The notes below the pieces were generated by a model. It made no database searches. It had not been told where the DNA came from and saw nothing but the letters and a program-made list of their open reading frames with translations. Shown piece by piece: positions 20,113 through 29,118 of a DNA stretch of 64,000 nt. Both the position numbers and the translations under genes were made by a program. Within the stretch, counting starts at the first letter, position 1; each line of letters opens with the position of its first letter. Source of the DNA: Actinomyces sp. HMSC035G02 (lineage in GTDB: Bacteria > Actinomycetota > Actinomycetes > Actinomycetales > Actinomycetaceae); contig KV835898.1 of NCBI GenBank assembly GCA_001838165.1, positions 27,861-91,860 on the forward strand. Direction: 5' to 3'.

Positions 20113-21075
20113 TCAGTCGGAGGTCGGCAGATCCAGGGATTCGACGGCGGACTCGAGGGAGGAGGTCGCCTCCTCGTCCTCGTCCGAGTCGGTGTTTTCC
20201 TCGATCTTGCGAGGCAGGACGCCGGTGGACGTGGCCTCGTCGTCCGGTGAAGCGACGGGGATGCGCTTCTTGATCGAGCGGCGCTTGATGATCAGCGTGC
20301 CGGTCGTCGTCGTGGAGTCCTCCACGACCTCGTCGGCATCGTCCGTATCCTCGGTGTCATTCGTGTCCTCGGCCTGGGCAGCCTGGCACAGCTGGGCCTT
20401 CTCGCGCTCGAGGCGGGTCAGCTCGACCTCGAGGTTTGCGCGGGCGGTGTCCTCCCACGCCGAGCCGAGGGGGGACTGGTAGATCGTCTCGTAGCTCAGG
20501 AGCTTCTTGACGAGTGCCATACGAGCCTTGGTGAACTGCAGGTCGTCGAGCTCGCTGAGTTCGGCGCGCAGCGACGTGCGGAGCTTCTTGTAGTCCTGCG
20601 GGCTGCAGGCCAGGCACGCCAGGTCCGCGTCGACGAGCACCTGCGCGTCGAAGTCGGTGCGGGGCGCGCGGTGGCGCGTGAGGAACGCGATCAGCTCGTC
20701 GATGCGTGCGACGACCTCCTCGGGCACGCCGAGGTTGGTGAGGCGGTTGTGCGCGTGATCGATGCATCGGGTAGCGGCGAAGTTCGCTTGGAATCCACCG
20801 AGCTTGATCTCGAGCGCCTTGTTGAGGAAGGCGCCGTGGTACCACGCAGCGACGCGCAGGATGTCGGGGTCGTGCGCTGACGACGAGATTTCATCGATAT
20901 GGGTGAGCGTGTTCATGAGCCGACGCAGGTTGTGCAACTGCCGGTTGGGCGCGCTCCACCGCTGCATGAGGTCCGTGCCCTCATGCTCGAGGTCTGTGTC
21001 GGTCGCGGTTGCGCCGATTTGCTGCATGGCGTCAACGAAAGACGTCAGCAGCCACTGAGGTGCTTGAGCACCCAT
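20113..21075 (-). CDS. Degenerate HD-superfamily (COG4339-like) protein with acidic tail
   Basis: A 320-residue protein whose first ~210 residues follow the layout of predicted HD-superfamily metal phosphohydrolases of the COG4339 type: NRQLHNLRRL, AAWYHGAFL, and DADLACLACSPQDYKKLRTS at the expected spacing. However, the usual HD pair is YHG here and the second His of the NxYHNxxH motif is Arg, so metal binding is probably lost. The C-terminal ~85 residues are highly acidic and low complexity with Thr/Glu/Asp runs. It may be a binding protein rather than an enzyme (inference). The assignment rests on pattern similarity only. A short hairpin, ATCGGG-GAAAAT-CCCGAT, lies upstream at 21153-21170. 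Confidence 0.6.
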   Translation of the reverse strand: MGAQAPQWLLTSFVDAMQQIGATATDTDLEHEGTDLMQRWSAPNRQLHNLRRLMNTLTHIDEISSSAHDPDILRVAAWYHGAFLNKALEIKLGGFQANFAATRCIDHAHNRLTNLGVPEEVVARIDELIAFLTRHRAPRTDFDAQVLVDADLACLACSPQDYKKLRTSLRAELSELDDLQFTKARMALVKKLLSYETIYQSPLGSAWEDTARANLEVELTRLEREKAQLCQAAQAEDTNDTEDTDDADEVVEDSTTTTGTLIIKRRSIKKRIPVASPDDEATSTGVLPRKIEENTDSDEDEEATSSLESAVESLDLPTSD

Positions 21076-21250
21076 GGGCCACTCTCCTTGTTGAGGAATA
21101 CCCGAGCCATGCTAGTGCGCTTTTGAGCGAAGGTCACGTTCGTTGGTAAAAAATCGGGGAAAATCCCGATGGATTTCGTGAAACTGTTAGGTGAAAAATG
21201 GCGAAAACTGAGCGAAAAAGCCGCGTGTGTTGGTCGGTACGTTACGTCTT

Positions 21251-22717
21251 TCACGCTGTGGGGAGTTCGATGCGAACGGTGAGGCCGCCGCCTTTTGTTT
21301 TGGTGAGTGATGCGTTTCCCTTGTGAGCTGCGAGGATGCCGGAGACGATCGCGAGGCCGAGGCCGGAGCCGCCGGACTTGCGGTTGCGCGATGTGTCCGC
21401 GCGGTAGAAACGTTCGAAGACGCGTCCGCGGTCAGTTTCGTCGATGCCGGGCCCGTGGTCGCGTAGTTCGACGATGGCGGTGTCGCCGCTGCGTCCGAGC
21501 GCGATTTCGACGGGGGAGCCTTCGGGGGTGTAGCGCACGATGTTGCCGATGAGGTTGGTGAACACCTGCGAGATGCGGTCGCGGTCGCCGGGGACGATGA
21601 GGGTCATCGGGGGAGTGCGGCTGCTGATGCCGGTGAGCCCGACTGTGCGCGTGGGGTCGAGGGCTTGGAGATCGAAGACGGCGTTGTCCGCGAGCTTGAC
21701 GAGGTCGATCTCGGTGATCTCGAGGGGTCGTCCTTCGTCGAGGCGAGCGAGGGTGAGGAGGTCCTCGACGAGCGTGGCCATGCGTGAGGATTCGGAGGCG
21801 ATGCGCCCCATGACTTCCTCGATGCGCTCGGCGGGCACGCCGCCCATGGCGTAGAGCTCGCAGTAGCCGGAGATGGCCGCGAGTGGGGTGCGCAGCTCGT
21901 GGGAGGCGTCGGAGACGAATCGCTTGATCTTTTGTTCCGAGGCCTGGCGGGCCTCGAAGGATTGCTCGACCTGAGTGAGCATGGCGTTGAGGGAGAGCGA
22001 GAGCGAGCCGACCTCGGTGGTGGGAGGGTGCGGGGTGACGCGCTTGGTCAGGTCGCCGGCGGCGATCTTTCCCGCGGTGGATTCGATGGAGCGCAGGGGG
22101 AGGAGGGCGCGGCGCACGAGGACACGCCCGGTCCAGCCTCCGATGAGGACGATGATGATGCCGGCGACCGCGAAGTACGAGGCCGTGGTGCGCAGGGTGT
22201 GCTGCATATCCGACAGGGGCAGGGCGATCGTCATGTATCCGGAGAACAGCCCGGAACTCTGCTCGTACACGGGGACGACGAGGGCGCGCCAGCTGAGGCC
22301 GGCCTTGGAGGACGAGACGGTGACCGGGAGGGTGTGGAAGGAGGACACGGGCGCGGAGTTCGTGTCGACGAGTTCGGGCAGCTGGGGCTTGCCCGAGGCC
22401 TTGAGGGTGTCCTCGGAGTAGAAGTAGCGGTCGCCCCCGTCGGTGCCATGGATGTGGATGTAGTAGAGGGTTGGGATGCCGCCCTGTCCGTCGGCGGAGA
22501 ATGTCGCCGCCGATCCTGAGATCTGCATGGTGTGCGCTGTGGCGACGAGCTGGTCGTCGATCTGAGAGGTGAGGTGGCGCTGGAGGAGGCCGATCATGAC
22601 AGTGCCGGACAGGGACAGTCCAACGGCCAGGAGCAGGGTGATGAGCGTCACGAGCTGCGCGGATAGTGGCTTGGAGTCCCACCATTCCTCGATGCGTTGG
22701 GCCAGGCTGCGGTGCAC
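21251..22717 (-). CDS. Two-component sensor histidine kinase
   Basis: A 488-residue membrane kinase with two N-terminal membrane helices (~22-44 and ~180-205) flanking a ~135-residue extracytoplasmic sensor region. A HAMP domain (~205-260), a dimerisation/phosphoacceptor domain with His273 in SDASHELRTPL, and a HATPase_c domain with N-box, DHGPGID and GSGLGLAIV follow. It starts with GTG one base after the stop of the response regulator gene, so translation is coupled. The arrangement resembles actinobacterial MprAB/TcrXY-like systems. No lpqB follows, which argues against MtrAB. The signal is unknown. Confidence 0.93.
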   Translation of the reverse strand: MHRSLAQRIEEWWDSKPLSAQLVTLITLLLAVGLSLSGTVMIGLLQRHLTSQIDDQLVATAHTMQISGSAATFSADGQGGIPTLYYIHIHGTDGGDRYFYSEDTLKASGKPQLPELVDTNSAPVSSFHTLPVTVSSSKAGLSWRALVVPVYEQSSGLFSGYMTIALPLSDMQHTLRTTASYFAVAGIIIVLIGGWTGRVLVRRALLPLRSIESTAGKIAAGDLTKRVTPHPPTTEVGSLSLSLNAMLTQVEQSFEARQASEQKIKRFVSDASHELRTPLAAISGYCELYAMGGVPAERIEEVMGRIASESSRMATLVEDLLTLARLDEGRPLEITEIDLVKLADNAVFDLQALDPTRTVGLTGISSRTPPMTLIVPGDRDRISQVFTNLIGNIVRYTPEGSPVEIALGRSGDTAIVELRDHGPGIDETDRGRVFERFYRADTSRNRKSGGSGLGLAIVSGILAAHKGNASLTKTKGGGLTVRIELPTA

Positions 22718-22718
22718 G

Positions 22719-23423
22719 TCAGTCCTCGGCGCGCAGGATGTAGCCGACCCCGCGCTTGGTGTGGATCAGCTCCCCGGAGGCCCCCTCGACGGCGAGCTTG
22801 CGCCGCAGGTAGGAGATGTAGGACTCGACGATGGCGACCTCGCCGTCCCAGTCGTATTCCCAGACGTGGTCGAGGATCTGCATCTTGGAGACGACGCGCC
22901 CTGCGTTGATGACGAGGTAGCGCAGGAGCTTGAACTCGGTGGGGGACAGGTCGATGGGGATTCCGGCGCGCGTGACTTCGTGGGCGTCCTCGTCAATGAC
23001 GAGGTCTCCGACGCGCAGGAACGCGTCGTCTTCATCGGAGCCCATGGTGCGGCGCAGGATGGCGCGGATGCGGGCGACGACCTCTTCGAGGCCGAAGGGC
23101 TTGGTGACGTAGTCGTCGCCGCCGACGGTTAGGCCCTGGATCTTGTCGCGCATGTCGTCGCGCGCGGTGAGGAAGAGGACCGGGGTGGTGATGCCGGCGT
23201 CGCGCAGGCGCCTGGTGACGGTGAAGCCGTCCATGTCGGGCAGCATGACGTCGAGGACGATGAGGTCGGGGCGCGAGGCCTGGGCTTCGTGAAATGCGCC
23301 GCTGCCGTCCTCGGCGGTGACGACATCGAAGCCGGCGAAGCGCAGGGAGGAGGCGAGGAGGTCGCGGATGTTGGGTTCGTCGTCGACGACGAGTAGCTTT
23401 GCTTCAGTTCCCGGGGTGCTCAT
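22719..23423 (-). CDS. OmpR/PhoB-family response regulator
   Basis: A 234-residue transcription factor. The receiver domain (~8-125) begins KLLVVDDEPNIRDLL with phosphoacceptor Asp58 in VLDVMLPDMDG and a conserved Lys in the VTKPFGLEE loop. The C-terminal winged-helix domain (~140-232) has the LSPTEFKLLRYL and RRKL motifs of the OmpR class. It is phosphorylated by the kinase encoded immediately downstream. The start is uncertain: ATG 23423 (MSTPGTE) has no good ribosome site, and MGDTRYM at about 23441, behind AGGAAA, is an alternative. Target genes cannot be deduced. Confidence 0.93.
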   Translation of the reverse strand: MSTPGTEAKLLVVDDEPNIRDLLASSLRFAGFDVVTAEDGSGAFHEAQASRPDLIVLDVMLPDMDGFTVTRRLRDAGITTPVLFLTARDDMRDKIQGLTVGGDDYVTKPFGLEEVVARIRAILRRTMGSDEDDAFLRVGDLVIDEDAHEVTRAGIPIDLSPTEFKLLRYLVINAGRVVSKMQILDHVWEYDWDGEVAIVESYISYLRRKLAVEGASGELIHTKRGVGYILRAED

Positions 23424-23569
23424 GTACCTAGTGTCGCCCATGTGTCTGAATGTTTCCTGTGAGGTAGGTGGGAGCAATGGCGTCGCTTTTGTTTGCTTCG
23501 TCACCTTGGTTAGTCATGCGGGAATAGGGGACAAGAAAAGGCGCGGAACAGATGTGCAAGAATTGAAGC

Positions 23570-24070
23570 ATGTCATCCCAGAACGCAGCGGACGTCATGT
23601 CTCCCGACGGCGTCGAATTCCAGCACGTGTCCCCCAAACTCGCGGCCCTGCGCCTCGGTAACGCCCTCGCGGCCTGCGGAGCCCTGTGCGGTGCGATTTC
23701 CGTGCTTGTCCTCATCGTCGACATCCCGGCGCTGTGGTGGCTCATGCTCGTGCCTGCCGCCATCGCCCTCTTCTGTCTGTGGCTCGTGCCCGCCCAGGTG
23801 CGCGCCCTGCGTTACGCGCTGGCCGACACGGACTTCGTCATCCGCCGCGGCGTCTTGAATCGCTCGCTGACCCTCGTGCCCTACGGTCGCATCCAATACG
23901 TCGATATCTACCAGGGGCCCGTGCTGCGCCTGCTTGGCATCTCCACGATCAAGCTCTCAACCGCGAGCGCGAAGACCGATGCGACGCTGAGCGGTGTGCC
24001 CGTCGCGGACGCGGCCCGCCTGCGTGATGTTCTGGCGGAGCGTGGTTCGGCGGAGCTGATGGGCCTATGA
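23570..24070 (+). CDS. Bacterial PH-domain (bPH2, YdbS-like) membrane protein
   Basis: A 166-residue protein with two adjacent membrane helices (~28-78) followed by a DUF304/bPH2 domain containing DFVIRRGVLNRSLTLVPYGRIQYVDIYQGP. Its stop overlaps the ATG of the next gene (ATGA), so the two are translationally coupled, as YdbS and YdbT are in Bacillus, where the pair is linked to tolerance of membrane-active compounds. The exact function is unknown. It is divergent from the response regulator gene, with which it shares a ~145-bp promoter region. Confidence 0.85.
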   Translation: MSSQNAADVMSPDGVEFQHVSPKLAALRLGNALAACGALCGAISVLVLIVDIPALWWLMLVPAAIALFCLWLVPAQVRALRYALADTDFVIRRGVLNRSLTLVPYGRIQYVDIYQGPVLRLLGISTIKLSTASAKTDATLSGVPVADAARLRDVLAERGSAELMGL

Positions 24071-25626
24071 GCGCGGACCTCTCCTCTGACGGTATCGCCC
24101 CCGAGGACTGGAAGCCGCTTCATCCGCTCACCTACGTTCCCCGCGTGGTGGGAAGCGTCACGGGTGTCGTTGGCGCGGTGTCCCTGAGCAATGCCTCCGC
24201 GATCGAGCGCATGCTCAACGGTGAGACGCCCGCGTGGCTTGCCACCACCGGCGTCTTCCTCGGTCTTGTGATTATTGCGGGCATCATCCTCGCCATTGCG
24301 GGCGCGTACTGCTACCTGTCGTGGACGAAGACTCGCTACGCGGTGAGCAATACAGCGATCTGGTACCGCGCCGGCATCCTCAAGCGCACGCAGCGTCACG
24401 CGCGCCTCACGCGCATCCAGACGATCAACGTGTCCTACTCGCTCGTCGGTCGCCTTCTGCGCCTGGGGTATCTGGACATCGAGGTCGCCGGTGGAGGCGA
24501 CTCGAGCATCAAGCTGGGTCTGTTGCCCGCGCAGCGCCTCGAGGAACTGCGTGCCCTCCTCCTCGCGCTCGCTTCGGGTGCGATCGACGAGGTCGTGGAT
24601 CCCGCCGGCCTGACCGGTGCCTCGACCCGCGTGGCGACGGCAAAGACCCCGCTGGAAGCCCCGGAGCGCCCTGTTTTCAAGGTCGGCTTCGTCAAGCTCC
24701 TGGTGTCCATGCTGGCGACCATCGACAATGCGATTGCCCTGTTCTTCGGCGTCTTCCTCCTGGGCCTCAACGGTTTCCTCGTGGGGGTCGTTGGGGTGAC
24801 GTCGATCATGAGTTTTCTGGGCATCCTGGCGGGCGCGTTCAGCCTCCTGGCGGGCGTCTGGGCGCGTTTCGATCGAGAGTTCGGATTTAGCGCGGCGATC
24901 GGCGCCGACGGCGTGCGCATCGACCGTGGCCTGACTGCTCGCCGTCACGTGACGATCCCTCCGGGGCGCATCCACGCCATTGAGGTGAGCCAGCCGCTGA
25001 TCTGGCGTCTGTTTGGGTGGTATCGCGTGGAGATCACGCAGGCTGGCAACGCGGCGCACACGTCGGACGAGAAGAACAAGGGCATGCAGGTGGATGTGGC
25101 CTCCGACGTGCTGCTTCCCGTCGGCAGCCGCACGGAGGTCATCCAGGCGATCGCGATGGCGATCCCGGACCTCGGGGTCGAGGACCCCGACGGCTTCCTC
25201 GAGTCTCTCCGCGCCGGCACGGGCGAGGACCGCTGGATGACTCCGATCCCGCCAAGCGCGAAGATCCTGGATCCTCTGGTGCACAAGCGCCGCGCCTTCG
25301 GCCTGACCGAGGCCGTGTTCGCGATCCGCGACGGCTTCTTCAACCTGCGCTTCTCGATCATCCCGCTGACGCGCATCCAGTCGGTGTCGCTGCATCAGGG
25401 ACCCATTCAGCGCTGGCGCCGCGTCGCCTCCGTGCGCGCCGCGCTGGTCCCCGGACCGGTGGCATCCCTGGCCGAGCATGTCGAGGCGGGCCGCTCGCTG
25501 GAACTGTGGGCGCAGCTGTCTCAGGCCTCGAAGGTCCGCCGCGAGGCCGAGGTTCCCGAGCGCTGGCTCTCGCGCGTCACCGAGATCGTCGAGGCGACCT
25601 CGCGGCGTGCGGAGGGCGACAAGTAG
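24067..25626 (+). CDS. Bacterial PH-domain (bPH2, YdbT-like) membrane protein
   Basis: A 519-residue protein with two or three DUF304/bPH2 repeats. The first follows two membrane helices (~30-85) and contains AIWYRAGILKRTQRHARLTRIQ. A second helix pair (~210-265) precedes VRIDRGLTARRHVTIPPGRIH. A third block carries FNLRFSIIPLTRIQSVSLHQGP. The repeated R-I-Q/H motif after the strand is characteristic of the family. It overlaps the smaller PH gene by four bases, and the two products probably form a membrane complex. The role is inferred from YdbS/YdbT. Confidence 0.85.
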   Translation: MSADLSSDGIAPEDWKPLHPLTYVPRVVGSVTGVVGAVSLSNASAIERMLNGETPAWLATTGVFLGLVIIAGIILAIAGAYCYLSWTKTRYAVSNTAIWYRAGILKRTQRHARLTRIQTINVSYSLVGRLLRLGYLDIEVAGGGDSSIKLGLLPAQRLEELRALLLALASGAIDEVVDPAGLTGASTRVATAKTPLEAPERPVFKVGFVKLLVSMLATIDNAIALFFGVFLLGLNGFLVGVVGVTSIMSFLGILAGAFSLLAGVWARFDREFGFSAAIGADGVRIDRGLTARRHVTIPPGRIHAIEVSQPLIWRLFGWYRVEITQAGNAAHTSDEKNKGMQVDVASDVLLPVGSRTEVIQAIAMAIPDLGVEDPDGFLESLRAGTGEDRWMTPIPPSAKILDPLVHKRRAFGLTEAVFAIRDGFFNLRFSIIPLTRIQSVSLHQGPIQRWRRVASVRAALVPGPVASLAEHVEAGRSLELWAQLSQASKVRREAEVPERWLSRVTEIVEATSRRAEGDK

Positions 25627-25651
25627 CCCGATGATCGGCGACAATGGAGCC

Positions 25652-26539
25652 ATGAGTACCCCCGGACGCCTCGGAATCGGCATCATCGGCATGGGCCATG
25701 TCGGGCCCGTCATCGGCTCTGCGCTGCGCGCGGTCGGCCACCAGATCGTTGCCGTCTCCGCGTCGTCGGAGGCCTCGCGCGAGCGCGCCGACGCGATGCT
25801 TCCCGGCGTGCCGATCGCCACGCCCGAGGAGGTCGTGCGACGCTCCGAGGTGGTCATCGTGGCCGTTCCTGACGACCAGATTGGCCCCCTCGTGAGTGGC
25901 CTGGCCGACCTGGGGGCCTGGCAGAGCGGGCACATCGTCATTCACCTGTCGGGCGCCTCCGGAGTCGGGCTGCTCGGCGCCGCCGCGGCCGCGGGGGCGA
26001 TCCCGCTCGCCATCCACCCGGCGATGACGTTCACCGGCACCAGCGTCGACGTGGCGCGCCTCGTGGGCACGCCCTTCGCGGTGACGGCGTCGGCTCCCTT
26101 CCTGCCGATCGCCCAGGCTCTCGTCGTCGAAATGGGCGGCGAACCCGTCGTCGTCGCCGAGGAGGACCGACCCCTCTACCACGCGGGTCTCGCTCACGGC
26201 GCCAACTTCATCGCCGGCATCACCGTGCAGACGACGCGGATTCTCGCGCAGGCCGGCATCGAGAACCCTGCCCTGTACGTGCGCCCGCTTCTCGAGGCCG
26301 CGCTTGACCGAGCCCTCACCGAGGGGGTGGCGGGCATCTCCGGCCCCGCCGCCCGCGGGGACGCGGGGACGATCGCCGCGCACGCGCGCTGCCTGGGGGC
26401 CCGGGAGGGCCTCGCCGGCGAACGCGACACCTACGCGGACATGACCCGCGCCCTGACCCGCCTGCTGCGCGACGCGCGTCTCCTCGACGAACGGGCCGCC
26501 ACCAGCGTCGAGGCCGCCCTCCTCGACCCGGGCGCCTGA
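25652..26539 (+). CDS. Rossmann-fold DUF2520 oxidoreductase-like protein
   Basis: A 295-residue protein with an N-terminal NAD(P)-binding Rossmann domain (GIGIIGMGHVGPVIGSAL, residues ~6-23) and a C-terminal all-helical DUF2520 domain. The layout is like ketopantoate reductase and pyrroline-5-carboxylate reductase. DUF2520 genes commonly sit next to panC, as here, and have been suspected of supplying ketopantoate reductase activity; that is inference. ATG 25652 was chosen because the Rossmann strand follows at the usual distance. ATG 25631 is a possible alternative. A 132-base gap separates it from panC. Confidence 0.82.
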   Translation: MSTPGRLGIGIIGMGHVGPVIGSALRAVGHQIVAVSASSEASRERADAMLPGVPIATPEEVVRRSEVVIVAVPDDQIGPLVSGLADLGAWQSGHIVIHLSGASGVGLLGAAAAAGAIPLAIHPAMTFTGTSVDVARLVGTPFAVTASAPFLPIAQALVVEMGGEPVVVAEEDRPLYHAGLAHGANFIAGITVQTTRILAQAGIENPALYVRPLLEAALDRALTEGVAGISGPAARGDAGTIAAHARCLGAREGLAGERDTYADMTRALTRLLRDARLLDERAATSVEAALLDPGA

Positions 26540-26671
26540 TACCCACACACCCAACGAGCCCAAAACGCGCGATCGAGCGCGCACGCCACCCCCGCCGCGT
26601 CGCGAAAACGCGGGGCGTGAGGAAAGCGACTCGATTGCGCACCGGCGGGCCGAAGTTGCAAGAATAGAACT

Positions 26672-27625
26672 ATGACTCACCGTCCTGTCCTCACCCACAC
26701 GCGTGCCGAGTTGGCCGATGCGCTGTCGCGCCTGCCCGGCACGAAGGCTCTCGTGATGACCATGGGTGCCCTCCACTCCGGGCACCTGCAGCTCGTGCGC
26801 GAAGCCCGCGAACTGGCCGATCACGTGATCGTCACGATCTTCGTCAACCCGACGCAGTTCGCGCCAGGCGAGGACTTCGACGCCTACCCGCGCACCCTGG
26901 ACGCGGACATGGACGCGCTCGAGACGGTGGGGGCGGACCTCGTGTGGGCACCCGCGCCCCAGGACGTGTACCCCACGCCCGCGACCGTGACGATCGACCC
27001 GGGCCCCATCGCGCGCGTTCTCGAGGGTAAGACACGCCCCACGCACTTCGCGGGCGTCGCGCTCGTGTGCACCAAGGTCGTCAACCTCGTGCGCCCCGAC
27101 GTTGCCCTGTACGGACAGAAGGACGCCCAGCAGCTGGCCGTCCTGCGCACCGTCTTCGCCCAGCTGGACATCCCCGTACGCGTCCACCCCGTGCCGATCG
27201 TGCGTGCCGAGGACGGGGTCGCCCTGTCCAGCCGCAACCAGTACCTGAGCGACGATGAGCGCATCCGGGCACGCGCCCTCTCGCGCGCGCTTCGTCGCGG
27301 CGCCGAGGCCGCCGAGGCCGGGGCCGAGCCGGCGCAGATCGTCGCGCAGTGCCGCTCGGTCATCGAGGCCGAGGGCGGCATCGACCTGGACTACATCGCG
27401 CTCGTGGACGCGGGGACCTTCGAGATCCTCGCGGGCACCGAGTCCGTGCCCGTCGGCGAGGGCACTGCCGCGCCCACGATCCTGTCCGACGGCTCGCGTG
27501 AGGGACGCATCCTCATCGCCGCCAAGGTGGGCACGACCCGCCTCATCGACAACATGGAGGTGCCGCTGCGCGACGCCTGTGCCCCTGCCGGCCGTCTCGC
27601 CGAGCACGCGGGGGACCTCGCATGA
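26672..27625 (+). CDS. panC: Pantothenate synthetase (pantoate-beta-alanine ligase)
   Basis: A 317-residue ATP-dependent ligase that joins pantoate and beta-alanine to make pantothenate (vitamin B5). It has the nucleotidyltransferase signature [13 protein letters not shown] (His35, His38), the [17 protein letters not shown] segment, the [15 protein letters not shown] helix and the KMSKS-equivalent LSSRNQYLS. It is about 30 residues longer than E. coli PanC at the C terminus. Its stop overlaps the panD start (ATGA), giving a panC-panD unit that makes beta-alanine and uses it. No panB is present in the window. Confidence 0.96.
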   Translation: MTHRPVLTHTRAELADALSRLPGTKALVMTMGALHSGHLQLVREARELADHVIVTIFVNPTQFAPGEDFDAYPRTLDADMDALETVGADLVWAPAPQDVYPTPATVTIDPGPIARVLEGKTRPTHFAGVALVCTKVVNLVRPDVALYGQKDAQQLAVLRTVFAQLDIPVRVHPVPIVRAEDGVALSSRNQYLSDDERIRARALSRALRRGAEAAEAGAEPAQIVAQCRSVIEAEGGIDLDYIALVDAGTFEILAGTESVPVGEGTAAPTILSDGSREGRILIAAKVGTTRLIDNMEVPLRDACAPAGRLAEHAGDLA

Positions 27626-28056
27626 TGGAAATGACGCGCGAGATGGCGATCGGAAAGATCCACCGCGCCGTCGTCACCGGCGCCGACCTGCACTACGTCG
27701 GCTCGATCACGGTGGACGAGGACCTGCTGGACGCCGCGAACATCGTTCCCGGGCAGAAGGTCGACATCGTCGACGTCAACAACGGCGAGCGCCTGTCGAC
27801 CTACACGATCGCGGGCGAGCGAGGTAGCGGCACGATTCAGCTAAACGGCGCGGCCGCCCACAAGGTGACCGTCGGTGACCTCGTCATCATCATGGCCTAC
27901 GCCCAGGTACCCGAATCCCTGGTACGTACGATTAAGCCCTCCGTTGTCTTCGTCGACGAGGCCAACAAAATCGTGAGCGCCGGCGATCACGCGGGTTCCG
28001 TCCCCGAGGACTCCGCGCGTGCCCGCGAGCTGGGGCTGAAGAGCTCCGGCGTCTGA
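27622..28056 (+). CDS. panD: Aspartate 1-decarboxylase (pyruvoyl enzyme)
   Basis: A 144-residue proenzyme that converts aspartate to beta-alanine for pantothenate synthesis. The self-cleavage site is Gly27-Ser28 in HYVGSITVD, where Ser becomes the pyruvoyl group. Lys12 in GKIHRAVVT and the [19 protein letters not shown] region match the family. Several in-frame ATG codons (MMEMTREM) make the exact start uncertain by a few residues; the first gives an ATGA overlap with panC. The C-terminal ~25 residues extend beyond the short E. coli enzyme. Confidence 0.96.
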   Translation: MMEMTREMAIGKIHRAVVTGADLHYVGSITVDEDLLDAANIVPGQKVDIVDVNNGERLSTYTIAGERGSGTIQLNGAAAHKVTVGDLVIIMAYAQVPESLVRTIKPSVVFVDEANKIVSAGDHAGSVPEDSARARELGLKSSGV

Positions 28057-28070
28057 TCGACACGCCGGCA

Positions 28071-28107
28071 GGAGCGTCCACTCAGCAGAGTGGGCGCTCC
28101 CTCGTTT
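28071..28107 (+). terminator. Terminator after panD
   Basis: GGAGCGTCCACTC (28071-28083), loop AGCA, and GAGTGGGCGCTCC (28088-28100) form a 13-bp stem with one G-U pair, followed by CTCGTTTT. Confidence 0.85.
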
Positions 28108-28239
28108 TCGTATCGTTTCGTGCACCTTTGCTCGTTTGGTGACAAGCACCGTTCACAATTGTCCATACCTTGTCTTCGCCCGGCGCTGATACGCCCGTCA
28201 CACCTATCCTCGAAGAACCGAACGAAAGGAAGGTGGGGC

Positions 28240-29118
28240 ATGAGCAAGCGAGCGTCTCGCACGCGCCACGCACTCGTCGGATACGCGTTCCTGTCGCCCG
28301 CCCTCATCGGCGTCCTCATCTTCATGGTTGTGCCCATCGGCGTCATCATGTGGGTGAGCCTGTACCGGTGGGACCTCATCGGGGATACGCGTTACGTGGG
28401 CCTGGCCAACGTCACGAACGTGCTGAGCGACCCGGCCTTCCTGTCGTCCCTGCGTACGACGATCCTCTTCGTCCTCCTCGTGGTCCCCATTCAGATCATC
28501 CTGGGCCTCCTCCTCGCGAACCTGCTGACGAAGGGCGTGCGAGGAACCGTCGTCTATCGCACGCTCATCGTCATCCCATGGATTGCGCCTCCGCTGGCCC
28601 TCGGCGTCGTATGGTCGTGGATCTTCGCCCCCACCGGCGGCCTCCTCTCGGCGCTTGCGGGAACTCGGCTCGAGATCCTCGTGTCGCCCACCTGGGCGCT
28701 GCCCGCGGCGGCTTTCGTCGTCGTCTGGTCGAACGTGGGATACACGGCGCTCTTCTTTATCGCCGGGTTGCTCGCAATCCCGCGCGAGCTCACCGAGGCC
28801 GCGACCGTGGACGGTGCCTCCTCCTCGCAGGTGTTCTGGCATATCAAGATGCCCCTCCTGCGCCCGACCTTTTTCTTTGTCTCGGTCACCTCCGTGATCT
28901 CGGTCTTCAATGTCTTCGATCAGATCTACGCCCTGACCAAGGGCGGGCCGTCCGGCTCCACCGAGGTCCTCGCCTACCTGATCTACAAGGAGGCCTTCGA
29001 AACCGGAAACGTCGGCCGCGCCGCCGTCATGGCGTGCGTGATGATGCTGCTCCTCATGGGATTGACGCTGGCCCAGAACCTGTACTTCCGCAAGAGGACC
29101 ACGTATGAGCTCGTCTAA
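28240..29118 (+). CDS. Carbohydrate ABC transporter permease, MalF/UgpA type
   Basis: A 292-residue inner-membrane permease with six predicted helices. The cytoplasmic EAA loop that docks on the ATPase reads ELTEAATVDGASSSQVFWHIKMP. The N terminus SRTRHALVGYAFLSPALIGVLIF is typical of CUT1 sugar importers. ATG 28240 follows GAAAGGAAGG. It is the first gene of a permease-permease-binding protein-deacetylase unit; the second permease overlaps it by 14 bases. No ATPase is encoded locally. The upstream region contains GTGACAAGCACCGTTCACA, which may be an operator. Confidence 0.93.
   Translation: MSKRASRTRHALVGYAFLSPALIGVLIFMVVPIGVIMWVSLYRWDLIGDTRYVGLANVTNVLSDPAFLSSLRTTILFVLLVVPIQIILGLLLANLLTKGVRGTVVYRTLIVIPWIAPPLALGVVWSWIFAPTGGLLSALAGTRLEILVSPTWALPAAAFVVVWSNVGYTALFFIAGLLAIPRELTEAATVDGASSSQVFWHIKMPLLRPTFFFVSVTSVISVFNVFDQIYALTKGGPSGSTEVLAYLIYKEAFETGNVGRAAVMACVMMLLLMGLTLAQNLYFRKRTTYELV

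Noticed and set aside
21251..23423. MtrAB identity for the two-component pair
   Set aside because: No lpqB downstream, and the kinase sequence looks more like MprB/TcrY types; the link to the MtrA-like boxes at 56914 is therefore not to this pair.
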